Origin: Hyaloraphidium curvatum
Taxonomy: Eukaryota > Monoblepharomycota > Hyaloraphidiomycetes > Hyaloraphidiales > Hyaloraphidiaceae
Direction of reading: 5' to 3'
Assembly: GCA_025558095.1 (NCBI GenBank)
Contig: JAIVFI010000014.1
Location: 682,001-746,000 of the forward strand
DNA length: 64,000 nucleotides
Shown: piece by piece, positions 1 to 10,641 of the stretch
Numbering within the stretch: the stretch's first letter is position 1
Layout of the letters: each line of letters starts with the position of its first letter
Position numbers and translations under genes: made by a program
Notes under the pieces: generated by a model
The model's database searches: none
Told to the model about the DNA's origin: nothing
What the model saw: the letters and a program-made list of their open reading frames with translations, nothing else

Positions 1-582
1 CCCGACCCCGCCGACCCGACGGACGCCCCGGCGCTCGACCGCGCCGACACCCTCTCCCGCGGCTCCGAGTCCTCCTCCAAAGGCAAGGGCAAGAAATCCC
101 CCGACAAGGAAAAGGACCGCAAGGGGCGCAGGGTGGCGTTCCCACCGGGTCCGCTGGGGCACGACACCTACCTCGTCTTCCGGGACGGCAGGGTTCGCCC
201 TGAGCGGATGCTGTTCGACGCCGCCGGCACCCCGATCTTTGCGCCGGAGGACTTGGATCCCGCGGATCTGGACCGGCTGGATCTCGGGGACGCCGGCGGG
301 GACGGGGGGTGGGGGGGGGGAGGGGGGGCTGGGGACGGGGTGCTGCTGGTTGGGGGGCCACGGGTGCGGGCCGGGGTGCGGGGTGCAGTAGATGCGCGGT
401 GTTTGGGCGGTTTTGCGGTGCGGAATCGAGATCAAGGGGGATGGGAAGGGGATTGTTGGCTTTTTGACCGAGCGGTCCAACGCGCTGGTCGCGGTCCGAG
501 GACAAAAGCCTGCGCACGAAGCTGGCCGGCGACAGCTTTCCGCGCCTCGCGCACACGAAACACCCGGCGCCCGATATCATGA
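1..582 (+). CDS. Partial gene cut by the left edge, unrecognised
   Basis: An open frame runs in from the left edge without a start codon. It begins Asp/Pro-rich and then Lys-rich (about residues 25-45), followed by a more protein-like stretch (GHDTYLVFRDGRVRPE, then an Asp-Leu rich turn). After about base 300 it becomes Gly-rich low complexity with a run of G, so the real coding end is probably before base 330 and the rest may be intron or 3' UTR. No family is recognised. The call rests on an open frame with charged, non-random composition only. Confidence 0.3.
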   Translation, partial: PDPADPTDAPALDRADTLSRGSESSSKGKGKKSPDKEKDRKGRRVAFPPGPLGHDTYLVFRDGRVRPERMLFDAAGTPIFAPEDLDPADLDRLDLGDAGGDGGWGGGGGAGDGVLLVGGPRVRAGVRGAVDARCLGGFAVRNRDQGGWEGDCWLFDRAVQRAGRGPRTKACARSWPATAFRASRTRNTRRPIS

Positions 583-731
583 GCGACGACATCAACGCCG
601 CTGCCGCCGGTGAGGCCGGCTCCGGCTGGGAAGCCATGGACCGGCGGTTGTGCGTGACGTGTCCGAGCGGTTCGCGCTCGGCTGCGGCACGGACGCTTCC
701 ACGGATCTTCTGAACAGCGGAAGCTTTCTCT

Positions 732-869
732 GACAATTGCGACTACTGGGGGCTCCAAGGGAAGCTCAGCAAGTGCGACCGGTGCCGCGTTGCTCTTTAC
801 TGCGGGTCCGATTGCCAGCGCAAGCAGTAGGTCGCCCACAAGGCCAAGTGCTTCGAGGCAATGCCTTAG
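732..869 (+). pseudogene. Degenerate MYND-type zinc finger
   Basis: One frame encodes most of a MYND finger: one Cys of the first pair, C-x2-C (774-785), YC-x3-CQ (798-818), then HK-x2-C (837-851). Two key positions are broken. The second Cys of the first pair is Trp (TGG, 747-749), and the near-invariant Trp before the His is a TAG stop (828-830). The frame also opens just after a TGA at 711. MYND fingers are protein-interaction modules. This looks like a decayed remnant, though an unseen splice form cannot be excluded. Confidence 0.55.
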
Positions 870-1028
870 CGTGCCGTGACAGAGCGATGCTGATGTACTC
901 GGGCGGATGGGAATCTAATCGCACTGGCGACGGCCGCGTCCCTCGCGCGTCTCTTCTTTGTCCCCCATTGCAGTAGTCTCGTGCCTCGAAGGCGCAGCGT
1001 CGCTCCGTCCCACGCGGTGCCGCCACAA

Positions 1029-2624
1029 ATGGAAGACCCGAATACTGAATTTGGCGATCGGGACGACGGCCCGGCCGCCAAGGACGGCCTGAACGGCGCG
1101 CTGCCCGACTCCGGCGCGGCGCGCCTCACGGACCTCGAATGGCTGGCTCTGCTGCCCGCCCGACCTCCGCGCCCCCAGTCTCTGCCGTGGAAGGTCTCTC
1201 CCACGCCCGACCCGGCGGCGGAGGTCCGCCATGAGGACCCTCTGACGGCCGCGCGGCTGTTGGCCATTTTGTCTCCAGAACCCCTTCTCCGGCGCTGGGC
1301 AGGGCTCCAGCTCTGGTTTCAGCCCTACGTCCCCTTCTTCTTTGTGCACTGGCTCTCGGAAATCGTCCAACAATCTTCGTTGTTCATCGCCATACCGCTG
1401 GTTGCTACTGTCGAAGGCGTCACCTTCACGACGCGCCAAATGGTGACCGGACTCGTCGCTCATACACTGTGCAATGCCTTGTATGTCGCTGCTGTTATCC
1501 GTAGCGGCGTTTTCCAGCGCAAGCTGCTGCGGGAGGAAGCCGGCGATGCCGCAGGCCTTAAGGACTCTAATACCCTGGATCGGTCCGACATGGGCCACCT
1601 TGCACGCTGGCTCCAATTGACCTCGGAGGGGGACGCTTCGGAACGCGGCGGCGCCCTTCTGGCCCACCGCGAGGATGACGCTTGGTGCCCCTGCAGCAGA
1701 CCTTCCTGCGGTGGCAACGAAGCGAAAAGGGCGGGGCTGTTGGCGGTCGCGCACGCAACAGGATGGCCCGCCGTCCTGGGCGTGGCCTATGCCCTCTTCC
1801 AACCATACACTCAAATCGTCACCTTGGCCCCGTTCACGTGGACGCAGGCCTGGAGCGCGAGCACCGCAGCGCTGATGCTGGCTCTGCTCGTGACGCTCTT
1901 CTATGCCATACCGGTGGCCATATTCAGCCACGCAAAGAGCCTACCCACTCTTGGACTAGAAGGGCGCATGCAGCGGCGCTCTTTCTCGTTGGCATTGGCA
2001 TCCCTTGTCAATCGCTGTATCCTTGCCGTCGACCAGGCGATGGCAGACGGCCCAGCTGTAGCCAATCAGACAACGACCCTGGCCCCATCTTTGGACACGG
2101 AGCTTCATTTTGTTCTCTATCGCACAATGGGACCCGTCCTCCGGCACCGCTTCGCCATCTATCGCAGCTTCCGCTCGCAATACCTGGTTTCCATCACCAT
2201 CGACGCCGTCATCGCCTTCATCTACATCATCGGCAGCTCCTGCATCCCCGCGTACGTCCTCATGAGCATCGCCATCTGGTTCTACGAGCTGGGCACGGAG
2301 CTCGTGACCATCGCCCGGGCCAACTCCCACGTCGACGCCATCGTCTCGTTGCACCTCTCCGCGCGCTCAGAGCTCCGGATGCAGAACCTCCGCCTCGGAT
2401 CCGTGGCACCCGACCTGCGGGCGGAGCTCGCGTCCCGGGAAAAGGTGCTGGACTCAGTCCTCGCCGAGGCGCCCAAGCTGAGGGCAACGTTTGCGGACGT
2501 GCCCGTGACCACGGGTGTAGTCCGGACCGTGGCAGCGACCGTCTTCACCATCGGAGCGGGTTTATTTGGTATATTCCGGGGCAGCGGGGTCTACGTGACG
2601 GTGGAGAGCATTTGCAGGGGATGA
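1029..2624 (+). CDS. Polytopic membrane protein, possibly gustatory-receptor-like
   Basis: A single open frame of 531 codons from the first in-frame ATG; an upstream GTG at 981 is not a plausible start. The protein has a hydrophilic N-terminus of about 80 residues and then about seven hydrophobic segments. These include a Trp/Phe-rich one near FFFVHWLSEI, a pair around AVIAFIYIIGSSCIPAYVL, and a final one (VVRTVAATVFTIGAGLFGIF) reached after a long polar stretch. It ends with a short tail containing VYVTVES. A long polar loop before the last helix and a short aromatic tail recall insect gustatory-receptor-like proteins known from chytrids and plants, but sequence alone does not prove this. 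No other family is recognised. Confidence 0.5.
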   Translation: MEDPNTEFGDRDDGPAAKDGLNGALPDSGAARLTDLEWLALLPARPPRPQSLPWKVSPTPDPAAEVRHEDPLTAARLLAILSPEPLLRRWAGLQLWFQPYVPFFFVHWLSEIVQQSSLFIAIPLVATVEGVTFTTRQMVTGLVAHTLCNALYVAAVIRSGVFQRKLLREEAGDAAGLKDSNTLDRSDMGHLARWLQLTSEGDASERGGALLAHREDDAWCPCSRPSCGGNEAKRAGLLAVAHATGWPAVLGVAYALFQPYTQIVTLAPFTWTQAWSASTAALMLALLVTLFYAIPVAIFSHAKSLPTLGLEGRMQRRSFSLALASLVNRCILAVDQAMADGPAVANQTTTLAPSLDTELHFVLYRTMGPVLRHRFAIYRSFRSQYLVSITIDAVIAFIYIIGSSCIPAYVLMSIAIWFYELGTELVTIARANSHVDAIVSLHLSARSELRMQNLRLGSVAPDLRAELASREKVLDSVLAEAPKLRATFADVPVTTGVVRTVAATVFTIGAGLFGIFRGSGVYVTVESICRG

Positions 2625-2731
2625 TCCACATGCTCGGCTCGACGTAAGCGGGGTCTGCGCGAACAAGATCGATCATCTATGACAGCCCATGCCGACACCA
2701 AGACACAGTCCAGACCCAAGCGACTCCTTCC

Positions 2732-5336
2732 CTACTTGTAGTCCGCCTTCCACTCGTATGGGATCGGCGCCGTGCGGAACCCGTACCGCCCCACGAAATC
2801 GTCCAAACCCGACGGGCCCCGCGTCCCCGCCTTATACTGGTGCACCGGGATCGCCTTGCTGCCCTCGGGCGGCGCAACAACCTTGGGCGCCGCGTCGCCC
2901 TTCTGCTCCTTGGGCGGGTGCGCCGCGTCGATGGCGTGGAGCAGGGGCGTGAAGATGCGCCAGGCCTCCTCGAGCTCGTCGCTGCGCACAAAGTTGGCGT
3001 GGTCCCCGCGCAGGATGTCCACCATGAGGGTCTCGTACGCCTCGGGGATCCGGATGTCGGAGTAGCGGCGGGAGTAGGTGAGCTGGAGCTCGGAGATGCG
3101 GGGTTCGGAGAGGTAGCCGGGAGTCTTGGTCATCATCTTCATGTAGACCGCTGCGGTGACGAGCAGCCCATCAGCACCGTCGTGCGGCGTCGCGACCCGC
3201 CACGACACGTACCTTCATCCGGCTGGATGCGGACGACCAACTCGTTCCGAGCGATTTCCTTGAAGAGCGTGTTTCCAGGGACATCCTTGAACTGGATCCG
3301 AATCTCTGCCTTCTTGTCGTTGAGCGCCTTGCCGCACTTGAGGATGAACGGGACGCCTGGATGGACGACCGTTCAAGGAGCTGGCGCGAACGCCAAGACA
3401 GACAGCATACCGTCCCAGCGCTCGTTCTTGATGTAGAGCACGGACACGGCGAAGGTGGGCGTGTTGCTTCCTTTCGGAACCTGGAAATGCCATGAGTCGG
3501 TCAGAGGGCAACATCCTCAACATCAGCGTCATCGAATCACCGTCGGATCTTCCAGGTACCCCTCCATCTTGCCGTCCGCCGACGCCGCGTACTGTCCCAA
3601 CAGCGTGTCCTCGACCTGGATTGGCGGTATGTACTTGAGAACCTTGGTCTGCGAAGGGTTGGCATTGCTCAGCAGTCCCAAACGCTGCGGTCCAAAGAGG
3701 GACCGTACCTTTTCGTTCCGGATGTCCTCGCCCTCCATCGTCACGGGCTTCTCCATCGCCACGAGGCAAAGCACCTGCATCAGGTGGTTCTGCATGACAT
3801 CGCGAATGATCCCGAACTGTTACGTTACCGTAGGTAGTTAGTCAAGCCAGAGAGCGGCAAAGAGTCGATCTCACCTCGTCAAAGTAACCGCCGCGCCCCT
3901 CAGTGCCAATCATCTCCTTAAAGGTGATCTGGACGTTGTCGATGCAGTCCCGGTTCCAAAGCTCGTTGCCGAAGAAGCGATTGGCAAAACGGAGGACCAG
4001 AAGATTCTTGACCATGTCCTTCCCGAGGTAGTGATCAATGCTGTGAAGTGGCGCTACGTCAATGGCCACAGAACGAGGCAAACAAAGCCGGACGAACCGG
4101 TAAACCTCGTGCTCGCTCCAATACTTGCCCACGGCCTGGGCAAGCTCGTTGGAGCTCTGAAGGTCCATTCCGAAAGGCTTCTCGATGACGATCCGGTTCC
4201 AGCCTTCAGATTTCCCATAACAGTTCTCCTTGAGATTCTTGGAGACGTCCGCAAACACCGAGGGGGGGAGGGCGAGGTAGAACAGGCGGTTCTTTTTGTG
4301 GGCGTTGGGGAAAGAGGATTCGAAGGCTTCAATCTCGGATTCGAGCTTCTTGAAGGACTGCAGGGGACCCAATGAGAAACGAAGAGCAACAAATCGACAG
4401 GTAAAGGCAACCCACGTCGGCTTGGTCGTACTGGCCGGTGATGTACTTCATCGACTGTTTGAAGGAGGCCATGGCTGCTTCGGCGCCCGCCTCGACCTTG
4501 ATCTGGCTCGTGACGCGCTTCAAAAAGTCCTCGTGCTCAATCTTGCTCCGCGCGTAGCCCAGAATCTTGACGTTCTTGGGCATGAAACCCAAGGAGAGGA
4601 CGCCAAAGAGAGCGGGAAACGTCTTCTTGTACGCAAGATCGCCAGACGCGCCGAGGACTAGAAACAGAGGTGTCAGTCCAAGTTCCGCGTCAAGAAAGAC
4701 CAAGCAAGAACCGAACCAATTATGGTATAAACCTCATCGTCGCTGCCAATCCTCACGCCAGGATCAACCCTCTGAGCGACGCTCGGCCTCCTCAGCTGGT
4801 CCAGAAACTGCTCCACTCCTGAGATCTGCTTCTCCGGCTTTGCGGGCTGGTTGAAGAACTCGTCGGCCAGCGGAGTGTAGCGATAGAAGTTGAACTCGTC
4901 CGCGAAGGCGTGCTGCGGGTAGATGTAGTGCTGGAAGAGGCCCCTCCGGCGGAGCTGTTCGCCAATGAAAGTGGCGTCGCTCCGGGAGATGGTTTTGTCG
5001 GCAAAAGCTGCACCGCAAAGGAAGTCCACGGCCTCCGCGCCTGCCGCACGCGGATCAGCGCGGGTTCTGAACCTCCGAGGAGCCCACGCACCGACAAACA
5101 CGTCCTTCACAAGCTGACCCTGCAGTCCGGTAAAGCATCGTATCATGTGCCAGTCTTCGACGCGAAAGCGGGCCCCGCACCTTCCAGGTGATGTCCTTCT
5201 TCTCGACTCCCTGGACGAACCTCCGGCACAGCTCCCTGACGACACTCTCGTCTCCTGGCAAGGCAGGGCCTCCGGGCCCTGGCGACGGAGTGTGCTCAGG
5301 ATGCTGAGCGGCCGAAGCTTTCAGAGACGCCGCCAT
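2732..5336 (-). CDS. G6PD: DEP domain-glucose-6-phosphate dehydrogenase fusion
   Basis: Eleven exons join in phase to 674 aa: 5336-5181, 5119-5092, 5040-4717, 4657-4416, 4357-4098, 4040-3875, 3816-3709, 3648-3541, 3480-3411, 3356-3213 and 3150-2732. Residues from about 170 on are a full G6PD, the first oxidative pentose-phosphate step that makes NADPH. Visible are the NADP motif LGASGDLA, the substrate motif [29 protein letters not shown], and the C-terminal block ending in [19 protein letters not shown]. Residues about 41-118 match a DEP domain: KKDITWK, then KDVFVG, AVDFLC, the [17 protein letters not shown] helix, and FNFYRY. The start is the only ATG upstream in frame. A DEP domain is not part of normal G6PD. 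Both domains lie in one continuous set of exons; the linking exon (5040-4717) carries DEP sequence at one end and the lead-in to the NADP motif at the other. Confidence 0.9.
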
Positions 5337-5772
5337 CGTGACGATTCCAGCCCAAAATCCGGCCTGAGCGCTGAGCTGTTGACGGGGAGACTCGATGGGG
5401 CCTCCGGGAACGTCGTCCGCCGGTCGGCACGCGTCGTTCCTTCCGAGATGTTCGCGCAGAATACCCCGCTCGCACCGGGACGGTCCCGGAGCTTGTACGG
5501 CCGAACCGCGGAGGATCTTGGTTTGCAAAGCCGCGCCGATCAGCAGACCGGCAGACCGGCCGCCGCCATTTACCCGATCGACCTCGCTGGTCTGCACTGA
5601 CTTGCAGCTTTGAACGATGACGGATGGAAGAGATATACGACCGTGTAGCATGCTTCATGCCTGGGTGGATCACACGGGAGGAAAGGAAAGTGGGACCAGC
5701 CCGCGCTCGACGACCACAACCAGAAACGGCCAATACCCTCGACGGTTCCATACAAAGTGCCGCCACCATACG
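5337..5772. other. Intergenic, 436 bp
   Basis: Lies between the start of the G6PD gene and the end of the sideroflexin gene, both on the minus strand, so it should hold the G6PD promoter and the sideroflexin 3' end. No further gene is seen. Confidence 0.6.
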
Positions 5773-6973
5773 CTAGAGACCCCTGTTGAAGACCACAGTC
5801 TGATCCGGTCCCAATCCTCGCTCCTTCGCGACGACCTTGGCCGTGCAGCCATCCTCGAGCTCTGCCACCTTCAACGAGGCATCCTGAGGGAACAGCGCGA
5901 TCGCAGGCGGCATTGCTACCGCCAAGCTCGCAGCAATCAGTCCCAGTTCGGCCGCCATCAGGGCACCCGCTGGCCAGGTCGCCGGAAACAGGGGCATGAT
6001 CATCGGGGGCAAAGTCAGGCAGGGAAAGGGGATGAGCACCCTGGAGATGGCCGTCTGGGTGATGGCTCGCTTGGCGGCCTCGCGCGATTTGCCCAGGGCC
6101 TCACCCGAAGCCGCGTCGCGCACGTCGATCCCGACCTGAAGCTCCTTGCCGCGCATCAGGACCACGTTCGCCGTACCGGCCAGTGAAACAGCGGCAAAAG
6201 GCACCAGTCGCGATAGCATGAGCTTCACCGAAGGAGAGAAGGGCAACCGCGGCACCAGGCGGGAGAGGGAGAGTGCGGCGGTCACAGAAGTCGCCACGGC
6301 GGCAGAGTAGGCGACTGGTGAGCGGCACATTAGACACATTCCGAAGCACTTCACACGGGCAGAGTTCACCTGCTGTTTCCGACCAGTCCAACGGGGTCGT
6401 CTTGTTGGCGTTGAAGTAGTTGAAGCCCACGTTCACGGACTGGTTGATCCATTGCCACATAACGATCTTTGCCGGCTGTTTTAAGGACATCAGAGGGTTG
6501 AAAAGGTTGAAGCAAAGTAGCAGGCGCGTCGCGGCCAAAGTCGATGTGAGAAACGAGACGTTGTCTGGCCGCAGAACCGAACGCACCGACGACATCCCGC
6601 GCAGCATCCCCGCCACGACCAGCATGTTTGTCGGGACGAAGCATGCCATCCGAAAAGGCAGGAAAATGGGCGTCCCGGTGTCGGGATGCAGGGTCGAGTC
6701 CACGGCCATCTTGGCCTTCCATAGCCGCTCCTCCTCCGCGGGCGACGACACGGTCGCCAGGATTCCCGACTGCCCGGCGGATTTCGTTTTCGCCTCGTAC
6801 TGCTCAATGAGCTCCCGGCTCGCCTGCAACTGCGAGCCGGTCACGAGCAGGTTCCGCGGGTTCGTGAGGTCCGAAAAGTGCCGCAGGCGGCCATAGTAGG
6901 TCGACTGCGGGTACCGCGGCTGGGAAAGATCGATGACGCGCGGATATAGGGGCGATTCAGACCCCGATTCCAT
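5773..6973 (-). CDS. SFXN: Sideroflexin (mitochondrial serine/amino-acid carrier)
   Basis: Three exons (6973-6587, 6475-6370, 6314-5773) give 344 aa, close to the usual 320-330. Family signatures appear in order: PRYPQSTYYGR near the N-terminus, DPRN-like TNPRNLL, HPDTG, the WQWINQS motif, VPFAAV, LMRGKEL, the helix with AKRAITQTAISR, and a C-terminal FNRGL. Animal sideroflexin 1 carries serine into mitochondria for one-carbon metabolism. Intron 1 (6476-6586) is 111 bp and stop-free, so it could be retained. It is removed here because it begins GTGCGT, ends CAG and restores the normal spacing before WQWINQ. The gene diverges from the next one at 7086. Confidence 0.9.
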
Positions 6974-7085
6974 GTTTCGGGCAAGATCAAGGTCGGTTTC
7001 CAAGTCGCAAGACGGGCCGGGGTTTGTTTACAGGCATCCCGCTTTGCCGTACCGACTCGCAACAACGTGGCAGCCCTCCAATACG

Positions 7086-8294
7086 ATGGAGGTGCAAATG
7101 GACGAAAAGGGGTTCCTTTTGAAGGATAGTGAGGAGGCTGTACGCCGCTCGCTCATCGACCTCTGCGGAGCGACCGCGCGCGCCAAGCGCCAGGCTTCCG
7201 ACGGAACAGTCATCGTTATAGACGATTCTGAAGGCTGCTCGGACGGGGAACTTCCAGCTTCAGCAAGCAAGGCATTGACCTCAGAAGCCAAGAGAGCGCG
7301 CACGGAGGCCTCTGCCTCCTGCAAGGAGCAGCACCCGGTGCGCGACACCGTACCTGCCTGCAAGCACCAGCACTTGGTGCCAGACATCATCGAGCTCTCC
7401 GGTGGTTCGATCGACTCGCTGCTGCTGGACCTGGGAGCATTCGAAAGAAGCGCAGCCCGCGCAATCTCCGCCGGTTTTCGTTCGGTCGTTGTCCACGCGT
7501 TCCTGAAGGCCGGCGAGGGATCACAGCGGTTCTCCGAAGCCATTTTCCGACGCGAAAACACAGAGAATGCCAAGTACATTGCGGAGCACCCAATGACAGA
7601 GATGCCATCGACCGTTCTGCGCGATTTTGCTGCCCGTGCGTTCGCCATGACGGAGGGAGCCCTCCGCCCGCGCCTCGATGCAGTCAAGGATGCGCTTTCC
7701 GCCCGTCACGGGAACGCCTTCCGCAAGCTCAGGTGGCACGCTATACTCACCTTGCGGCGCGATCCCTTCGAGTCCTTTGCTGAAGACAACGACATCGACA
7801 CGGCGATCCACGCCGACTCGTACGACGGAACGATCGCGGCCTTTGCTCTGCTGAGCACAAAGATGCCGACGCCGATCTACCCGCAAGCGGTTTTCGAAAG
7901 GCCGCCCCTCGCGATGTTCACCGAGGAAAGCACGAGCGGACAGAGGCCTGCCGAGATCAGACTCGCGAGCAAGGACGGCGAGCGCCTCAGGAACGGCATC
8001 AGGGAATGGCGCGGCGGGACGGCGGTGATCATGCCCGCGGCCGTCGCGCACTCGGTCCCTCCGGGCTGGGTGGGGGACTTTGAGTCCCGAAGTTGCACGA
8101 GCGGCGTCCTCCTGGGGTCCAAGCAGGATCCGAGGTGGTTCGCGCGTGTGACGCTCGAGCTCGTTCCGGCGAGGGGCGGGAGGACCGACGGAAGCGCTTG
8201 GGAGCAGCATTACGGCTGGGAGAGCAGGGAGTTGAGGGCAGAAGCGGCGGCTCTGATGGCAGAGCACGTCTGGGGAGACGCCAAGTTCGCCTAG
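7086..8294 (+). CDS. Hypothetical protein, possible 2OG-Fe(II) oxygenase fold
   Basis: Single exon, 402 aa, with the start chosen at the first ATG after the divergent sideroflexin gene. The N-terminal third is polar with a hydrophobic-acidic patch, VIVIDDSE, that resembles a SUMO-interacting motif. The C-terminal half holds IHADSYDGT followed about 110 residues later by GGTAVIMPAAVAHSVPPG. An H-x-D and a distal His after a hydrophobic strand is the spacing seen in Fe(II)/2-oxoglutarate dioxygenases. No clear Arg for 2OG binding could be fixed, so the enzyme assignment is tentative. Confidence 0.5.
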   Translation: MEVQMDEKGFLLKDSEEAVRRSLIDLCGATARAKRQASDGTVIVIDDSEGCSDGELPASASKALTSEAKRARTEASASCKEQHPVRDTVPACKHQHLVPDIIELSGGSIDSLLLDLGAFERSAARAISAGFRSVVVHAFLKAGEGSQRFSEAIFRRENTENAKYIAEHPMTEMPSTVLRDFAARAFAMTEGALRPRLDAVKDALSARHGNAFRKLRWHAILTLRRDPFESFAEDNDIDTAIHADSYDGTIAAFALLSTKMPTPIYPQAVFERPPLAMFTEESTSGQRPAEIRLASKDGERLRNGIREWRGGTAVIMPAAVAHSVPPGWVGDFESRSCTSGVLLGSKQDPRWFARVTLELVPARGGRTDGSAWEQHYGWESRELRAEAAALMAEHVWGDAKFA

Positions 8295-8490
8295 GCGGCG
8301 AGGGTGGAGTTTAGGCGGTCGATGCCGAGGTTCGCAGCCTGAGTCGATTGCCTCATCTAGCCGACCAAGAACATTCGTCAATCTTACTCTCTTGCGGGTC
8401 TCGCTTCCCATGTAGCCATGTCGCAGCCTCCCCGGCTCAGGCGGCCGCTCGCCATGCCAGCCGCACCCAAACATGAGCGCGTCCGACGCG

Positions 8491-9020
8491 TCATGTCCCG
8501 CCCAGTCTTTCGGCAATGATCAACAGGGCGTTGATGATGACGCCGCCCACCATCGCCAGCACGATCACGGTCGGCCCGACGCGCGCCTCGTACGTGCCGC
8601 GGATCTGCCGCCGGAGGGAGATGGCACGCGAGAAGAAGAGAAATAGGGAGTAGAACAGGGTCAGGATCGTGAGCAGGGAAAATACGACGCCTGGATAGAG
8701 GATCGCGGTCAGCCGGCGTCCCTCTGGTCGCTGCGGCCCGTCCCACCAGCTGCTCGACCCGACGCGTTCCCAAAGTTGAGCAGGCCTATCGCGAGCCCGC
8801 CCAGCGTCACGGCGAACGAGCACCAGGAGAGAAATGTCCGTTCGTTCGACAGGAAGCTGGCCGGTTTGACCTCGAGCGCGTCCTCCTCCTCTTTGTCCGG
8901 CCGGAGGAGCGGCGGTCCGGGCCTCGGGGCGACATAGGGCGAGTCCGGAGGGTCCGTGGGGGAAAGCGGCGGGTCGACGTTGATGATCCGCCTCACGGGC
9001 GGTGATGCCGTGGCGGACAT
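8491..9020 (-). CDS. VTC1: VTC1-like DUF202 membrane protein
   Basis: Two exons (9020-8747, 8690-8491; 56-bp intron) give 157 aa. After an acidic, Pro-rich N-terminus comes the DUF202/VTC1 signature: [16 protein letters not shown], a first membrane helix ending LLNFG, then GRAAG, a second helix, the [15 protein letters not shown] loop and a third helix. VTC1 is the small membrane subunit of the vacuolar transporter chaperone complex that makes and translocates polyphosphate in fungi and protists. No SPX or catalytic tunnel domain is encoded here, so it would need VTC4-type partners elsewhere. Confidence 0.85.
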
Positions 9021-9288
9021 GCCGGCGCTATCGCGATGGAGCGCGGGACATCTCGATGAAAGTGTCGTTGTTGGTTTGGCGTGGCGGCCACGTGAGGTCG
9101 ACTTCGAAACACACTCGAAGAAACCCCAGCAGGGCGGTTTCGCTGTCGTAGACGATGAATGATTGGAGAAAGACAGTCTGCGGTTCTTGTTCAAGATGCG
9201 TCTTGGCGATGATGTCACTCGATCGCCTGTTCAACGTCTCAACTACATGTCCATGCCTCAAGCTCATCTCCGGCGGCCACGTTACAAA

Positions 9289-10457
9289 TCAGGGAAACTT
9301 GAATCCGTATTTCTTCGCTGCGAACGAGTCGATCGTCTCCGGGACGATGAGCTGCAGCAGTCGGGAAAAGTACGACCAGCCGGGCAGGTAGACGATACGG
9401 GAGCGGGTGTCGGCGCACTTGACGATCTGCGCCTATGTGAGGTGGATGCCGATTGCGCGTCACTCTCCGGCTCACCTTCTCTGCCACGTATTCGGGCGTC
9501 ATCTTGTTCTCCTTCTTGACGTTTGGCTGGGTGCTTTTGCCCTCGACCTTATCCGCGGCCTGGTTCCGCAGGTCCGTGGCCACGGTCATCGGGCACACGA
9601 GGCCGATGGTGATGCCGTACTGCGCCAGTTCGATCCGGACGGACTCGAAGAAGCCGTTGACGGCGAACTTGGAGGCGCAGTAGAGCGCTCGTGAGGGTGC
9701 CTTTGAGAATGGACCGCCGTCAGAATCGCCCTTCCATCGAAGAGACATCATGGGGCTCACTCCGGTGTGTCCAGCGGCAGATGAGGTCACGACAATCCGT
9801 CCACGGGATTCCTTCATGAGCGGAAGGAACCACTTCAGGGTGTAGATGGGGCCATAGGTGTTGATCTGAAATCAAACGGTCAGCTCGGCAGCCGGGCTCA
9901 GTGCGTCGCGTTCTACCTTCATGACGCGATCAATAGCCTTGCTCGAATGTCCCGGCGTCTTTGTGTCGGCGTCCAACAACTCCTCGAAGGTCAGCGTACT
10001 GCCAGCTCCGTCAGGGCCCAGGATTCCGAAGCGCCGACTTCAGGGCCACCTTATCGTCCCGGCATTGATCAGCAGCGTGTCGCAGCCGCCGAGCTTCTCC
10101 CTGACGAAAGCCACGGTCCTCTCCAGCGATGCCTCGTCCGTCATGTCCATCTGGAACGTGTAGCACTCCTTGCTGCCCAGGTCCTGGCACTCCTTCTGCA
10201 CCGTGTCCAGCTCCGCCTGCGCGAACGACGTAATCACGAGGCGGCATCCCGGCCGCTTGGCGTAGATGTGCGCGATGCATCGGCCGATGCCGCTGCGGGG
10301 GCGTGAGTGGACGTCCGGGGGGCGGCGCGGCGCGAACGCACGCGGAGCCTCCGATGACGACGACGCGCTCATTGGGCGGCGGGGGCGGCACAGACTTCTT
10401 CCTCGCAAAGTACAGCGCCGCAGCGCCGGCCACGGCGGCGGGGATGAGCCAGGACAT
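9289..10457 (-). CDS. Short-chain dehydrogenase, 11-beta-HSD-like, membrane-anchored
   Basis: Five exons in phase (10457-10342, 10292-10050, 9998-9917, 9865-9476, 9432-9289) give 324 aa. An N-terminal hydrophobic anchor (SWLIPAAVAGAAALYF) is followed by the Rossmann motif VVVIGGSAGIGR, which is completed across intron 1. Then come INAG, the catalytic YCASK with an upstream Ser pair in VTSSAAG, and a C-terminal tail rich in aromatic residues (LPGWSYFSRLLQ). The layout resembles ER-bound 11-beta-hydroxysteroid dehydrogenase-like and 3-ketosphinganine reductase-like SDRs. The substrate cannot be named from sequence. Confidence 0.85.
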
Positions 10458-10641
10458 CGCGTTCACTCCGGACCCTGACGGGGTGTCGCTGCTGTTTCAG
10501 GGTGATCGATCGGGAGCCGGAGACGCGAGGAGACGCCCCGTGCCTTCGACGCGGAAAGCAACTTGGTATCCAATCAGCTAAGCTACACAATGCGTGAAAC
10601 AGCTTTCGTCTCGGGGGCCAAATCAGTTACTCCGTCTCCCT

